A stretch of DNA of 64,000 nt from an uncultured Caulobacter sp. (GTDB lineage: Bacteria > Pseudomonadota > Alphaproteobacteria > Caulobacterales > Caulobacteraceae), in contig CALALX010000088.1 in assembly GCA_937925635.1 (NCBI GenBank), forward strand, positions 1 to 64,000, given 5' to 3'. Below the pieces are notes generated by a model. It was given only the letters and a program-made list of their open reading frames with translations, ran no database searches and was not told the DNA's origin. Made by a program: the position numbers and the translations under genes. Positions 41,682 through 54,678 of this stretch are shown here, piece by piece. Position 1 is the stretch's first letter. Each line of letters begins with the position of its first letter.

Positions 41682-42431
41682 ATGCGCCTGCGCCAGATCG
41701 CCCTCGTCGGCGCCGACCTCGATCGGGCCGAGGCCGACATCCGCGCCGTGCTGGGCCTCGACTACGCCTACGACGACCCCGGCGTCGGCAAGTTCGGTCT
41801 GAAGAACGCCGTCTTTCCGATCGGCGAGACCTTCCTGGAGGTCGTATCGCCCAGGACCGAGGGCACCACGGCGGGGCGGCTGATCGACAAGCGCGGCGGC
41901 GACGGCGGCTACATGGTCATCCTGCAGGTCCATGACATCGGCAAGGCCCGCGCGACCATCGCCGCCGCCGGTGCGCGGGTGGTCGAGGACATCTCCCTGC
42001 CCGGCGTCGAGGCCAGCCACATCCACCCGCGCGACATCGGCGGCGCCATCGTCTCTCTGGACTGGATGGACAGCTGGGGCCGCTGGGAATGGGGCGGCCC
42101 GGGCTGGCGCGAGAAGACGCGCACCGACGTCGCCAGCCGGATCGTGGGGGCGGAGATCCAGGCCGCCGACCCGGACGCGATGTCGGCGCGCTGGGCCGAG
42201 GTGCTCGGTCTGCCGCGCGAGGCGGCCGGCGACGGCTGGCGCATCGCGCTCGAGGAGGACGGCGAGATCCGCTTCGTGACGGCGAAGGACGGCCGGGGCG
42301 ACGGCCTGAGGGCCTTCGATGTGGTGGTGAACGACCCGGCGGCGGTGCGCGCGGTCGCGGAAAGCCGCGGGCTGCTGATGGACGGCGAGGTCACGCTCTG
42401 CGGGACGGCGGTGAGGCTGGTCCGCGCGTGA
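41682..42431 (+). CDS. VOC family protein (glyoxalase-like, two-module)
   Basis: A 249-residue cytoplasmic protein built of two vicinal-oxygen-chelate halves: MRLRQIALVGADLDRAEADI opens the first, and GAEIQAADPDAMSARWAEVL opens the second at about residue 150. HIHPRDIGGAIVSLDWMD and EDGEIRFVTAKDGRGDGL are later strands. Metal ligand positions are not obvious, so it may bind a ligand rather than catalyse. It lies five bases after the DUF4893 stop. A large palindromic repeat follows. Confidence 0.82.
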   Translation: MRLRQIALVGADLDRAEADIRAVLGLDYAYDDPGVGKFGLKNAVFPIGETFLEVVSPRTEGTTAGRLIDKRGGDGGYMVILQVHDIGKARATIAAAGARVVEDISLPGVEASHIHPRDIGGAIVSLDWMDSWGRWEWGGPGWREKTRTDVASRIVGAEIQAADPDAMSARWAEVLGLPREAAGDGWRIALEEDGEIRFVTAKDGRGDGLRAFDVVVNDPAAVRAVAESRGLLMDGEVTLCGTAVRLVRA

Positions 42432-42451
42432 GCGCCGCCCACTCCCCTCCC

Positions 42452-42558
42452 CCGCTCATCCCGGCGAATGCCGGGACCCAGATCCAGGCTCAGCGCTTCG
42501 AATCCTGACCGAAGTCCGGCGCTCGCGGCTGGGTCCCGGCATTCGCCGGGATGAGCGG
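42452..42558. repeat. Perfect 29-base inverted repeat (CCGGCGAATGCCGG family)
   Basis: The arm 42452-42480 (beginning CCGCTCATCCCGGCGAATGC) is repeated exactly in inverted form at 42530-42558, separated by 49 bases. Each arm contains its own small palindrome CCCGGCGAATGCCGGG. It is related to the GAAGG version at 22269-22342. It lies between the VOC gene and clpB. Confidence 0.85.
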
Positions 42559-42669
42559 AGTTTCCATGGTGGCGCACCCTTGTGTTGCCCCAGGGCCACA
42601 CCTACATCGGTCAGGTCCGGTTGCGCTTGATCAAGGCGACCGGACGCATTCCGCCGTACCGGGGACACC

Positions 42670-45261
<2,592 letters not shown>

Positions 45262-45275
45262 AGGCCTCTGGGAGA

Positions 45276-45339
45276 TCGGTGACAGTCTGCGAATGACTGC
45301 GAGGCCTGGACCTGCTGACAATTCGCAAACTGTCACCGA
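45276..45339. repeat. Inverted repeat GGTGACAGT-GCGAAT type
   Basis: Arms TCGGTGACAGTCTGCGAAT (45276-45294) and ATTCGCAAACTGTCACCGA (45321-45339) pair over 19 positions with one mismatch, around a 26-base centre. It lies between the convergent clpB and GNAT stops, again at gene 3' ends. No T-run. Confidence 0.75.
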
Positions 45340-45375
45340 ACCCCACCGAACCCAACCGCGCGGCCAGCAAGGAAA

Positions 45376-45903
45376 CTAGAGCGCCTTGCCCATGCGCAGC
45401 AGCGGCACGGGAACGCCGCCGCGCGCGTCTTTGAAGGCCTCGATCACGGTATACCCGCAGGCCTCGTACAGCGGCTGGCCGCTCAGCGTTCCCGCCAGTT
45501 CCACGCGCTTGAAGCCCGCGGCTCGCGCCGCCGCCTCGCACAGGGACAAGATCAACCGCCCGACCCCGCGGCGGGCGAAGTCCGGATGGGTGTACATCGC
45601 CCGCACCCGCGCCGCGTCCGTCGCCGGGTCCAACAGCGCCGCATCGCGCCCAGGGCTGTGATCGCCGCCATAGAGGGTCGCCCGCCGGCTCCAGCCGCCG
45701 CAGCCGGCCACCCGCCCCTCCGCCTCGACCAGGAAATAGGTCCCGTCCGCCACAAGCTGGGTGTCCAGGCCCATCAGCTTGCGGCTGGCGGTGATCTGGG
45801 CCTCGTCCAGATAGCCGCGCTGCAGCGCTCCGATGGCGGTGTCCATCAATCCGGTCAGGATCGGCAGGTCTGCGGACGTGGCGAGGCGATGGGTCAGGCT
45901 CAT
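45376..45903 (-). CDS. GNAT family N-acetyltransferase
   Basis: A 175-residue single-domain acetyltransferase. RVRAMYTHPDFARRGVGRLI is motif A with the acetyl-CoA pyrophosphate loop (R-R-G-V-G), AAARAAGFKRVELAGTLSGQ is motif B, and YEACGYTVIEAF is the C-terminal strand. The N-terminus (RLATSADLPILTGLMDTAIG) is typical of the fold. It is convergent with clpB. The substrate is unknown. Confidence 0.9.
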   Translation of the reverse strand: MSLTHRLATSADLPILTGLMDTAIGALQRGYLDEAQITASRKLMGLDTQLVADGTYFLVEAEGRVAGCGGWSRRATLYGGDHSPGRDAALLDPATDAARVRAMYTHPDFARRGVGRLILSLCEAAARAAGFKRVELAGTLSGQPLYEACGYTVIEAFKDARGGVPVPLLRMGKAL

Positions 45904-46048
45904 ATCCTTCTCTTACCCATCCCCTTGGCCTTTCGCGACATTTCGCCCCGGTTTCGGCGCCGATGTGCTATAGGACTCGCTTCCCGCGTGCTGGAGGCGC
46001 GCTCAGCCCCTGGCCCTCTTGCCCGGCCGGCGGCAGATCGGAGATCCG

Positions 46049-46387
46049 ATGATCGAGGAAGGCTTCGTGCGCATGTACACGCACGACTTCGCCACCCTGG
46101 CCGCCCGCGCCGAGTCCGGCGTGGACGTCGAGGCCCAGGTGCAGAAGCGTATCGTCGAGGCGCGCTCGCACGCGGCCCTGATGGACGCGCGAAAGGGCGA
46201 AGGCCACCTGCCTGCTGTGGCCGATCGTCTGGTCCATGAAGCCGCCCGTGACGACGTGCGCATGATCCGCGCCGGAGAGGACATCCCCGGCGCTCTCGCG
46301 CGTCGGCGCGAGTTCCTGCATCGCATCGTCGAGGCGCTGCGCGCCGCGCCGGCCGCGACCAAGGTCTCGATGGCGGTGCGCGCCTAG
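46049..46387 (+). CDS. Hypothetical protein
   Basis: A 112-residue, mostly helical soluble protein: MIEEGFVRMYTHDFATLAAR, then AARDDVRMIRAGEDIPGALA and an amphipathic C-terminal segment. No domain recognised. ATG 46049 has GGAG six bases before it; an in-frame ATG at 46019 is also possible. The frame is the better reading of this stretch because the opposite strand would only extend the porin gene beyond its stop. Its last four bases overlap the convergent porin gene stop. It could be part of a small stress or motility-related family, but nothing supports a choice. Confidence 0.55.
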   Translation: MIEEGFVRMYTHDFATLAARAESGVDVEAQVQKRIVEARSHAALMDARKGEGHLPAVADRLVHEAARDDVRMIRAGEDIPGALARRREFLHRIVEALRAAPAATKVSMAVRA

Positions 46388-47058
46388 AAGCTCGCCAGCA
46401 GGCCCGCGACGACGACGCCCTCGGCCCCCGGGCCGTCGGAGTCGGCGTAGGTCAGGCTGAAGTTCACCGGACCGAACGCCTTGGCGACCCCCGCCGACCA
46501 GTCGAGCTTGCCGTCCGCGAAGGCGCCGTCCTCGTGGCCGACGGACGCGTTGATGCTGACCGGCCAGGCCTCCGGCGCGTAGTCGCCGGCCAGGCTGAAG
46601 TAGCGGTTGTCCTCGTTGCCGGTGTTGTCCTGCTCGGGCACGTACTGGAAGCTGGCCGTGCCGGTGAAGGCCCCCCAGGTTTTCGAGGCCGACACCGGAA
46701 TCTCCCAGTAGTCGACGTCGACGCCGTCCGGATAGGTGTAGCGGATGACGCCCACGTCCCAATCCAGGCCGCCGGCGCTGAAGGCGACCCCGGCCATCAG
46801 GTCCAGCTCGATCTCGGCGCCGGCGTAGTCGGCGATGCTTGAGCCCCAGACACCCGCGTAGACGCCGTGCGGCAGGTTCAGCGTCAGGCCGCCCTGGATC
46901 GCCGGATCCTCGTCGCTGAGCGAGTAGCCGCGATAGCGGTAGTCGGACACGACGCCGATCTCGCCCTCCAGGCTGATGGCGCTCTCGTCTTCCGCCAGCG
47001 CCTGGCCGGCGAAAGCGAGCGCCGACACGGCGGCGATGGTCAGGATGCGAAGCTTCAT
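46384..47058 (-). CDS. TorF family putative outer-membrane porin
   Basis: A 224-residue outer-membrane beta-barrel. The signal peptide is MKLRILTIAAVSALAFAGQA (cleavage near ALA-ED). The barrel starts EGEIGVVSDYRYRGYSLSD, the signature of the TorF/TIGR02001 group of small porins, and proceeds in alternating amphipathic strands to the terminal aromatic residue (GLLASF). ATG 47056-47058 follows GGGGGAAT. It probably allows small-molecule diffusion; the substrate is unknown. It is convergent with a hypothetical gene by a four-base overlap. Confidence 0.88.
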   Translation of the reverse strand: MKLRILTIAAVSALAFAGQALAEDESAISLEGEIGVVSDYRYRGYSLSDEDPAIQGGLTLNLPHGVYAGVWGSSIADYAGAEIELDLMAGVAFSAGGLDWDVGVIRYTYPDGVDVDYWEIPVSASKTWGAFTGTASFQYVPEQDNTGNEDNRYFSLAGDYAPEAWPVSINASVGHEDGAFADGKLDWSAGVAKAFGPVNFSLTYADSDGPGAEGVVVAGLLASF

Positions 47059-47201
47059 GGCGATTCCCCCTCTTTCGCGGACTGTCGCCCGCAAGGGTTA
47101 ACAGGCTCAAACCGCCCCACCTGCGACAGGAGGGCGCAGGCGAGGTTCAGGAGCCATTAGTGCCCTGCGACGAAAAGGAGGTCTCGTCTCGGAGCATCTC
47201 C

Positions 47202-48869
<1,668 letters not shown>

Positions 48870-48933
48870 GAGGACTCGACCGACCGTTCCCGACCCTGCA
48901 GGATCGCTTCCGACACCGCAGGGGGACGCGACG

Positions 48934-50043
48934 ATGTGGAACAGGGTTCTGGCCGGTCTGGGCCTGGCGACGATACTGGCCGTGGGCGGCTCGCCGGCGC
49001 TGGCCGCTGACTCTGTCGACTATGCCAGGGGCGAGAGTTGGCTCTGCCTGCCCGGCCGCGACGACCTCTGTCGGCAGCCGCTCGACGCGACGGTCGTCGC
49101 CGCCGACGGGACCCTGACGCCCGCGCCCTTCGCGCCGGCCGCCGATCCGGGCATCGACTGCTTCTACGTCTATCCGACGGTGTCGACCGACCCGACGGGC
49201 AACAGCGACATGACCGTCGATCCGGCCGAGCGGCGGGTTGTTCAGGTGCAGTTCGCGCGCTTCACCGCCGTGTGCCGGCCGTTCGCGCCGATGTACCGGC
49301 AGATCACGACGACCGCCCTGCGCGCCTTCATGGGGGGCAAGCCGATTCCGGCGGACCGCGAGATGGCCTATGCCGACGCCCGCGACGCCTGGAACTGGTA
49401 CCTGACGCACGAGAACAAGGGTCGCGGCGTCGTCCTGATCGGCCACTCCCAGGGCGCGGGCGTGCTGCAGCGCCTGATCAAGGAGGAGATCGACGGAAAG
49501 CCCGCGCAGACGCTGATGGTCTCGGCCCTGCTCATCGGCAGCAACGTGCCGGTCGTCGACGGCCGGTTCGGCTCAGTGCCGGTGTGTCGGAGCGACAGCC
49601 AGACTGGCTGCCTGATCAGCTTTGTCTCCTTCCGCTCCGACGTCCCGCCGCCCGCCACCACGCTGTTCGGTCGGACCCAGGACGCGGGCGCGGTGGCCGC
49701 CTGCACGAACCCGGCCGCGCTGGCCGGCGGCCAGGGCATGCTCGACGGCGTACTCACCACGGGCCTGGCCAATCCCTGGGCGGCCGAGAAGACGGTCTCG
49801 ACGCCGTTCGTGAAGGCGCCGGGCCTGCTTTCCGCCGAATGTGTCCAATCCGGGCCATTCAGCTACCTGGCGGTGACCACCCACGCCGATCCGGCCGATG
49901 CGCGGACCGACCGCATCGGCGGCGACGTTCCGGGACCGGCCGGGCCGGACGCGAACTGGGGCCTGCACCTGGTCGACGTCAACATCGCCCAGGGCGACCT
50001 GATCCGCATTGTCGGGACCCAGGCGAACGCCTGGACGAAGTAG
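48934..50043 (+). CDS. DUF3089 family exported alpha/beta-hydrolase-like protein
   Basis: A 369-residue secreted protein with a Sec signal (MWNRVLAGLGLATILAVGGS, cleavage near ALAAD). It matches DUF3089, an alpha/beta-hydrolase-fold family: IDCFYVYPTVSTDPTGNSD, the nucleophile elbow VLIGHSQGAGVLQRLI (Ser in G-H-S-Q-G) and a C-terminal histidine in GLHLVDVNIAQGD. It probably acts as an esterase or lipase in the periplasm. It starts 64 bases after the sensor kinase on the same strand. The substrate is unknown. Confidence 0.88.
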   Translation: MWNRVLAGLGLATILAVGGSPALAADSVDYARGESWLCLPGRDDLCRQPLDATVVAADGTLTPAPFAPAADPGIDCFYVYPTVSTDPTGNSDMTVDPAERRVVQVQFARFTAVCRPFAPMYRQITTTALRAFMGGKPIPADREMAYADARDAWNWYLTHENKGRGVVLIGHSQGAGVLQRLIKEEIDGKPAQTLMVSALLIGSNVPVVDGRFGSVPVCRSDSQTGCLISFVSFRSDVPPPATTLFGRTQDAGAVAACTNPAALAGGQGMLDGVLTTGLANPWAAEKTVSTPFVKAPGLLSAECVQSGPFSYLAVTTHADPADARTDRIGGDVPGPAGPDANWGLHLVDVNIAQGDLIRIVGTQANAWTK

Positions 50044-50094
50044 TGGGCCTTTCGCTTCCATGACGCCGCGTCGGCGCGCTAGAACCGTTCCGCG

Positions 50095-52029
50095 ATGAGC
50101 AAGCCCGAGAGCCCGACCGAACCCTTCAAGCGCGCGCTGGCGCACGCCGCGCGCTCGCTCGCCGAGACGCCCGACCTCGAGGTGGTGTTCTCGGGCGATG
50201 GTCCGTCGCTGTCGGGCAACCGCGCGGTCCTGCCCCATCCGCCCCGCGACCTGACCGGCAAGGAGGCCTCCCGCATCCGCGGCCTGGCCGACCAGATGGC
50301 CTTGCGGCTGGCGCACCACGACCCCGCCGCCTACGCCAAGGGCCGTCCGGGCTCGGTGCAGGGCCAGGCGATCTTCGAAGCCGTCGAGCAGGCGCGGATC
50401 GAGGCCATCGGCTCGAACGCCCTGGGCGGCGTGCGCAAGAACCTGACCGCCGTGCTGGAGCAGACCATCGAGCGCAAGGGCCTGGTCCGCATGCAGGACA
50501 AGGCCAACATCCCGATGGCCGACATCCTGTCGCTGATGGTCCGCGAACGTCTGACCGGCGACGCTCCGCCCGACGGCGCCAAGGCCGTGGTCGACCTGTT
50601 CCGCGATGAGATCGAGGCCAAGGCCGGGGCGGACCTCGATCGCCTGTCCACCGACATCCTCGACCAGACGGCCTTCCAGAAGACCGTGCGCACCATCCTG
50701 CGCGACCTCGACCTCGGCGACGCCGAGCTGGACGCTCAGGAGAGCGACGACGAACAGGGCGAGGACGACGAGCAGCAGTCCGAGAGCGATCAGAGCGAGG
50801 ACGGCGACGGCGAAGGTCAGTCGCCCGAAGGCGCGTCCATGGAACAGATGGACGGCGACGACCAGGACGCCCAGGAGGGCGAACAGGAGCTCGTCGAGTC
50901 AGAGGACGACGACAGCGCCGAGATGTCCGATGAGGCTCCTGAGATGGGCGACGGCGCCAAGCCGGCCCGTCCCGAGATCAAGGACAACAACCAGGCCGAG
51001 CCGCCCTACAAGGTCTTCACCAGCGCCCACGACGAGGTGGTCGGCGCCGAGGAGCTGTGCGACGGCGAGGAGCTGACCCGCCTTCGCGCCTACCTCGACC
51101 AGCAGCTGGCGAGCCTGTCGAGCGTGGTGTCCCGGCTGGCCAACAAGCTGCAGCGCCGGCTGATGGCGCAACAGAACCGCACCTGGTCGTTCGACCTCGA
51201 GGAGGGGATGCTCGACGTCGCCCGCCTGCCGCGGGTGATCATCGACCCGACCGCGTCGCTGGCGTTCAAGCAGGAGTCGGACACCGAGTTCCGCGACACG
51301 GTGGTCACTATCCTGATCGACAACTCCGGCTCCATGCGCGGACGGCCAATCATGGTCGCCGCCGTCTGCGCCGACATTCTGGCCCGCACGCTGGAACGCT
51401 GCGCGGTCAAGACCGAGATCCTCGGCTTCACGACCCGCGCCTGGAAGGGCGGTCTGTCGCGCGACGACTGGATCAAGGCCGGCAAGGCCCCCTCGCCCGG
51501 CCGCCTGAACGACCTGCGGCACATCATCTACAAGGCGGCGGACGCCCCCTGGCGGCGGGCGCGGCGCAATCTCGGCCTGATGATGCGCGAGGGGCTGCTG
51601 AAAGAGAACATCGACGGCGAAGCCCTGATGTGGGCGCACCAGCGGCTGATCCATCGGCCGGAGCAGCGCCGCATCCTGATGGTGATCAGCGACGGCGCGC
51701 CGGTCGACGACTCGACGCTGTCGGTCAACAGTGGCCACTACCTGGAGCGCCATCTGCGCCACGTGATCGGCGAGATCGAGGGCAAGAGCCCGGTCGAGCT
51801 GCTGGCCATCGGCATCGGCCACGATGTCACGCGCTACTACCGCCGCGCCGTGACCATCGTCGATGTCGAGCAGCTCGGCGGCGTGCTGGTCGAGCAGCTG
51901 GCCGCGCTCTTCGAGGAGGAGCCGCGCAAGGTCGCCGCCAACCGCGGCCTGCTGGCCCCGCCGCCGGTGACGCAGCCGCCGCCGATGAAGGCCACGACCT
52001 TCAAACAGGTCGCCGAGGCGCTGCGGTGA
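50095..52029 (+). CDS. cobT: Aerobic cobaltochelatase CobT-like subunit
   Basis: A 644-residue VWA-domain protein of the CobT family, the MIDAS subunit that works with the AAA+ CobS to drive CobN insertion of cobalt in aerobic B12 synthesis. Residues 1-215 are the helical N-terminal part; residues about 217-290 are a highly acidic linker (SDDEQGEDDEQQSESDQSED); the C-terminal VWA domain has the MIDAS site DNSGSM. No cobS or cobN lies in the window. It is the first of three coupled genes (stop overlaps a GTG start). Biological partner cobS must be elsewhere. Confidence 0.92.
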   Translation: MSKPESPTEPFKRALAHAARSLAETPDLEVVFSGDGPSLSGNRAVLPHPPRDLTGKEASRIRGLADQMALRLAHHDPAAYAKGRPGSVQGQAIFEAVEQARIEAIGSNALGGVRKNLTAVLEQTIERKGLVRMQDKANIPMADILSLMVRERLTGDAPPDGAKAVVDLFRDEIEAKAGADLDRLSTDILDQTAFQKTVRTILRDLDLGDAELDAQESDDEQGEDDEQQSESDQSEDGDGEGQSPEGASMEQMDGDDQDAQEGEQELVESEDDDSAEMSDEAPEMGDGAKPARPEIKDNNQAEPPYKVFTSAHDEVVGAEELCDGEELTRLRAYLDQQLASLSSVVSRLANKLQRRLMAQQNRTWSFDLEEGMLDVARLPRVIIDPTASLAFKQESDTEFRDTVVTILIDNSGSMRGRPIMVAAVCADILARTLERCAVKTEILGFTTRAWKGGLSRDDWIKAGKAPSPGRLNDLRHIIYKAADAPWRRARRNLGLMMREGLLKENIDGEALMWAHQRLIHRPEQRRILMVISDGAPVDDSTLSVNSGHYLERHLRHVIGEIEGKSPVELLAIGIGHDVTRYYRRAVTIVDVEQLGGVLVEQLAALFEEEPRKVAANRGLLAPPPVTQPPPMKATTFKQVAEALR

Positions 52030-53018
52030 CGCCGCTCCGGGGGATAGGCGCGCTCGCGGCGGTCTTGCTGGCCGTCGCAAGTTGCGCCGCCCCGGCCCAC
52101 CTGCGGCCGATCCCGCCCCGGGGTCCCGTCCCGGCGGACGGCCGAATCACAGTCGACGCCGCGCCCGTGCCGCTGGACCCGTCCAATCCGGCGCGAACGG
52201 ACATCGACGGCTTCCGCTACGCCGGCGGCGTGGCTCTGACGAGCGACGTGACAAGCCGCCTGCACGGCCTATCCGATCTCTCGATCGCCCCCGACGGGAC
52301 CTTCATCTCGCCGACCGACGATGGTGACATCGTCACTGGCAAGATCCGGCTTGGGCCGGGCGGAGAGGTCACGGGCGTCGGGGAGGTCGTCCTGCGGCCG
52401 CTGCTCGGCGCGCAGGGCCAGCCCTTACAGGGCAAGACCGAAGGCGACGCCGAAGGGGTGGTCCGGCTTGCCGACGGCCCATTGCTCGCGAGCTTCGAAC
52501 GCGACCATCGCATCTGGGCCTATGACCGCGCCGGGAAGCCGACGCCGGCCGTCATGCCGAACACGACCTTCGCGGACAACGAGGGCATGGAGGGTCTCGC
52601 CGCCGCGCCCACGGCCGGCAAGGGCGCCTTCTGGGTCGGCAGCGAGCCGGGCGCCATCTGGCTGTGCCGTCTGGAGGTCGCCTGCGAGGCGGTGGCCGGC
52701 CTGCCGGTCCCCCCGATCGGCTACCGCCTGTCGGGCCTGGCGTCAGGCCCGGAGGGTGAACTGCTGATCCTGCATCACAGCTTCATCCCCGGCATCGGCT
52801 CGCGAATTATCCTGTCGATCGTGAGAAACCCATTGGGGAGCAAGACGGTGATCGGACGGCTGGCCATGGGCCCCTCGGCGACGGTGGACAACTTCGAGGG
52901 CGTCGCGGTCGCGCCTCGGGCGGACGGGCGCTGGCGGCTCTACCTGCTGTCCGACGACAACTTCAACGACAAGCAGCGCACGCTTCTGCTGGCCTTCGAC
53001 TGGACGCCGCCGAAATGA
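52026..53018 (+). CDS. Esterase-like / phytase-like beta-propeller lipoprotein
   Basis: A 330-residue predicted lipoprotein with a signal ending in LAVASC (Cys20). Start GTG 52026 overlaps the CobT stop. The mature part fits the esterase-like activity of phytase family (PF13449): RLHGLSDLSIAPDGTFISPT, TEGDAEGVVRLADGPLLASF, and DNFEGVAVAPRADGRWRLYL are propeller repeats, with YLLSDDNFNDKQRTLLLAFD at the end. Such proteins hydrolyse phosphate esters or sense ligands in the periplasm. Coupling to cobT and lldD is unusual; no functional link is visible. Confidence 0.85.
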   Translation: MTPLRGIGALAAVLLAVASCAAPAHLRPIPPRGPVPADGRITVDAAPVPLDPSNPARTDIDGFRYAGGVALTSDVTSRLHGLSDLSIAPDGTFISPTDDGDIVTGKIRLGPGGEVTGVGEVVLRPLLGAQGQPLQGKTEGDAEGVVRLADGPLLASFERDHRIWAYDRAGKPTPAVMPNTTFADNEGMEGLAAAPTAGKGAFWVGSEPGAIWLCRLEVACEAVAGLPVPPIGYRLSGLASGPEGELLILHHSFIPGIGSRIILSIVRNPLGSKTVIGRLAMGPSATVDNFEGVAVAPRADGRWRLYLLSDDNFNDKQRTLLLAFDWTPPK

Positions 53019-54160
53019 TCCCGGCGTCGGTCACCGACTATCGCGAGCTGGCGCGCCGGCGCCTGCCGCGCCTGCTCTTCGACTATATTGACGGCGGTTC
53101 CTACGCCGAGGCGACGCTGCGCCGGAATGTCGAGGATTTCGAGGATCTGGCCCTGCGCCAACGCGTTCTGCGCGACGTCTCGAAAATCTCGCTGGCGACC
53201 GAGCTGTTCGGCCAGACCTTCTTGATGCCGGTGATGCTGGCGCCCGTCGGCATGGCCGGCATGTACGCCCGCCGGGGCGAGGTGCAGGCGGCGAGAGCGG
53301 CGAAGGCGGCCGGCGTGCCGTTCTGCCTGTCCACCGTGAGCGTCTGCGACCTGGGCGAGGTCGTGGCCGGGACGGGAACACCTCCCTGGTTTCAGCTCTA
53401 CATGATCCGAGATCGCGGCTACATGGCCGAGCTGCTGGCGCGGGCCAAGAGCCTGGGCTGTCCGGTGCTGGTGTTCACGGTCGATCTGCCGGTGCCGGGC
53501 GCACGTTATCGCGATATGCGCACCGGACTCTTCGGCGGCGCGCCATCGCTGACCGGCGGGATCAAGCGCGCCCTGGACGGCTTGACCCACCCCGACTGGC
53601 TGCTGGACGTCCAGCTGGGCGGCAAACCGCATGTATTCGGCAATCTGGCGGCGGCCATCCCCGAGGCGAAGGGCATGGCCGAGTTCTGGCCCTGGGTGAC
53701 GAAGAACTTCGATCCCAGCCTGACCTGGGCCGACCTCGCCTGGATTCGCGCGCACTGGGACGGCCCGATCGTCATCAAGGGAGTCCTCGATCCCGACGAC
53801 GCGCGCCAGGCGGTCAAGGTCGGGGCCGACGGCATCGTGGTCTCCAACCATGGCGGACGACAGCTGGACGGCGTGCTCTCGGGCGTCCGCGCCCTGCCGC
53901 CGATCGCCGACGCCGTGGGCGATGACCTGACCATCCTGATGGATGGCGGCGTGCGGTCCGGCCTCGACGTGGTCAAGGCGCTGGCCCTGGGCGCCAAGGC
54001 CTGCCTGGTCGGACGGCCTTGGGCCTGGGCGCTCGGCGCACGCGGCGAAGCGGGCGTCAGCCACGTCCTCCAGATCCTGCGCCAGGAGATGATGATGGCC
54101 ATGGCGCTCACCGGCTGCACCGATGCGCGGCAGGCCGGGCGCGACCTGCTGGTGCGCTGA
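53015..54160 (+). CDS. lldD: FMN-dependent L-lactate dehydrogenase / alpha-hydroxy-acid oxidase
   Basis: A 381-residue TIM-barrel flavoprotein that oxidises L-lactate to pyruvate and feeds the respiratory chain. LFDYIDGGSYAEATLRRNVE at the N-terminus, APVGMAGMYARRGEVQAARA, VFTVDLPVPGARYRDMRTG and the catalytic-base motif VSNHGGRQLDGVLSG are characteristic, and DGGVRSGLDVVKALALGAKA is the phosphate-binding end. The hydrophobic loop 4 region (residues about 175-215) suggests membrane association as in LldD. Its ATG overlaps the upstream stop. Lactate is the most likely but not the only possible substrate. Confidence 0.92.
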   Translation: MIPASVTDYRELARRRLPRLLFDYIDGGSYAEATLRRNVEDFEDLALRQRVLRDVSKISLATELFGQTFLMPVMLAPVGMAGMYARRGEVQAARAAKAAGVPFCLSTVSVCDLGEVVAGTGTPPWFQLYMIRDRGYMAELLARAKSLGCPVLVFTVDLPVPGARYRDMRTGLFGGAPSLTGGIKRALDGLTHPDWLLDVQLGGKPHVFGNLAAAIPEAKGMAEFWPWVTKNFDPSLTWADLAWIRAHWDGPIVIKGVLDPDDARQAVKVGADGIVVSNHGGRQLDGVLSGVRALPPIADAVGDDLTILMDGGVRSGLDVVKALALGAKACLVGRPWAWALGARGEAGVSHVLQILRQEMMMAMALTGCTDARQAGRDLLVR

Positions 54161-54211
54161 CCACGACGAATGACGCACCGCATCAATGTGCGCTGCGACG
54201 CAACATAACCG

Positions 54212-54240
54212 TTGATCACTTGAAACCTCCGGCCTATTTT
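54212..54240 (+). promoter_or_regulatory. Sigma-70-like promoter TTGATC-N17-TATTTT
   Basis: TTGATC (54212-54217), 17 bases, TATTTT (54235-54240), located 96 bases before the UrcA-like gene start in an otherwise gene-free gap. Spacing is ideal and the box quality is good for a GC-rich genome. Confidence 0.55.
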
Positions 54241-54335
54241 GGGCCGCGATGGATCAAGACGGACGATGAGCCGCGGCCATCAGGGGAAGCGCGCCGGAAG
54301 TGGTTGAAACCCAACCCCTTTCGGGAGTGCTCAGT

Positions 54336-54650
54336 ATGACCACCTTCAAGAAGACCCTCGTGGCGGTTCTGGCCGCCCTCGCCTCGGGCGTCACCATTCA
54401 GTCGGCCGTCGCCGCCGAGGTGCGCGTTCCGGTGTCCGGCAAGTCCGTCGAGCAACTGCACGCCGACATCGTCCGCGCCGCCAGCAACGCGTGCTGGGCC
54501 GACCTGCGGGGCGAAGCCCTGGCCGGCTACATGTACGGCGACTGCGTCCGTCGCAGCGTCGCCCGCGCGGTGACCCAGGTCGGCGACGCCCGGCTGACGG
54601 CCTACGCCGCCTCGACGCCGGCCGGCTCGGTCCGCCTGGCGGCTCGCTAG
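54336..54650 (+). CDS. UrcA-like small exported protein
   Basis: A 104-residue protein with a clear signal peptide (MTTFKKTLVAVLAALASGVT, cleavage near AVAAE). The mature part, VPVSGKSVEQLHADIVRAAS followed by NACWADLRGEALAGYM and a second cysteine, has the spacing of the UrcA family common in Sphingomonadales and Caulobacterales: one early and one late cysteine probably joined by a disulphide. ATG 54336 follows GGGAG. A strong terminator follows, and a good promoter precedes, so it is a single-gene unit. Function unknown. Confidence 0.7.
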   Translation: MTTFKKTLVAVLAALASGVTIQSAVAAEVRVPVSGKSVEQLHADIVRAASNACWADLRGEALAGYMYGDCVRRSVARAVTQVGDARLTAYAASTPAGSVRLAAR

Positions 54651-54678
54651 GTCCCTCGGGACGATCTGAAACGAAGAA

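Noticed and set aside
50745..50965. The acidic segment of CobT as a separate gene or frameshift
   Set aside because: The frame is continuous, and an acidic linker is normal for CobT proteins.
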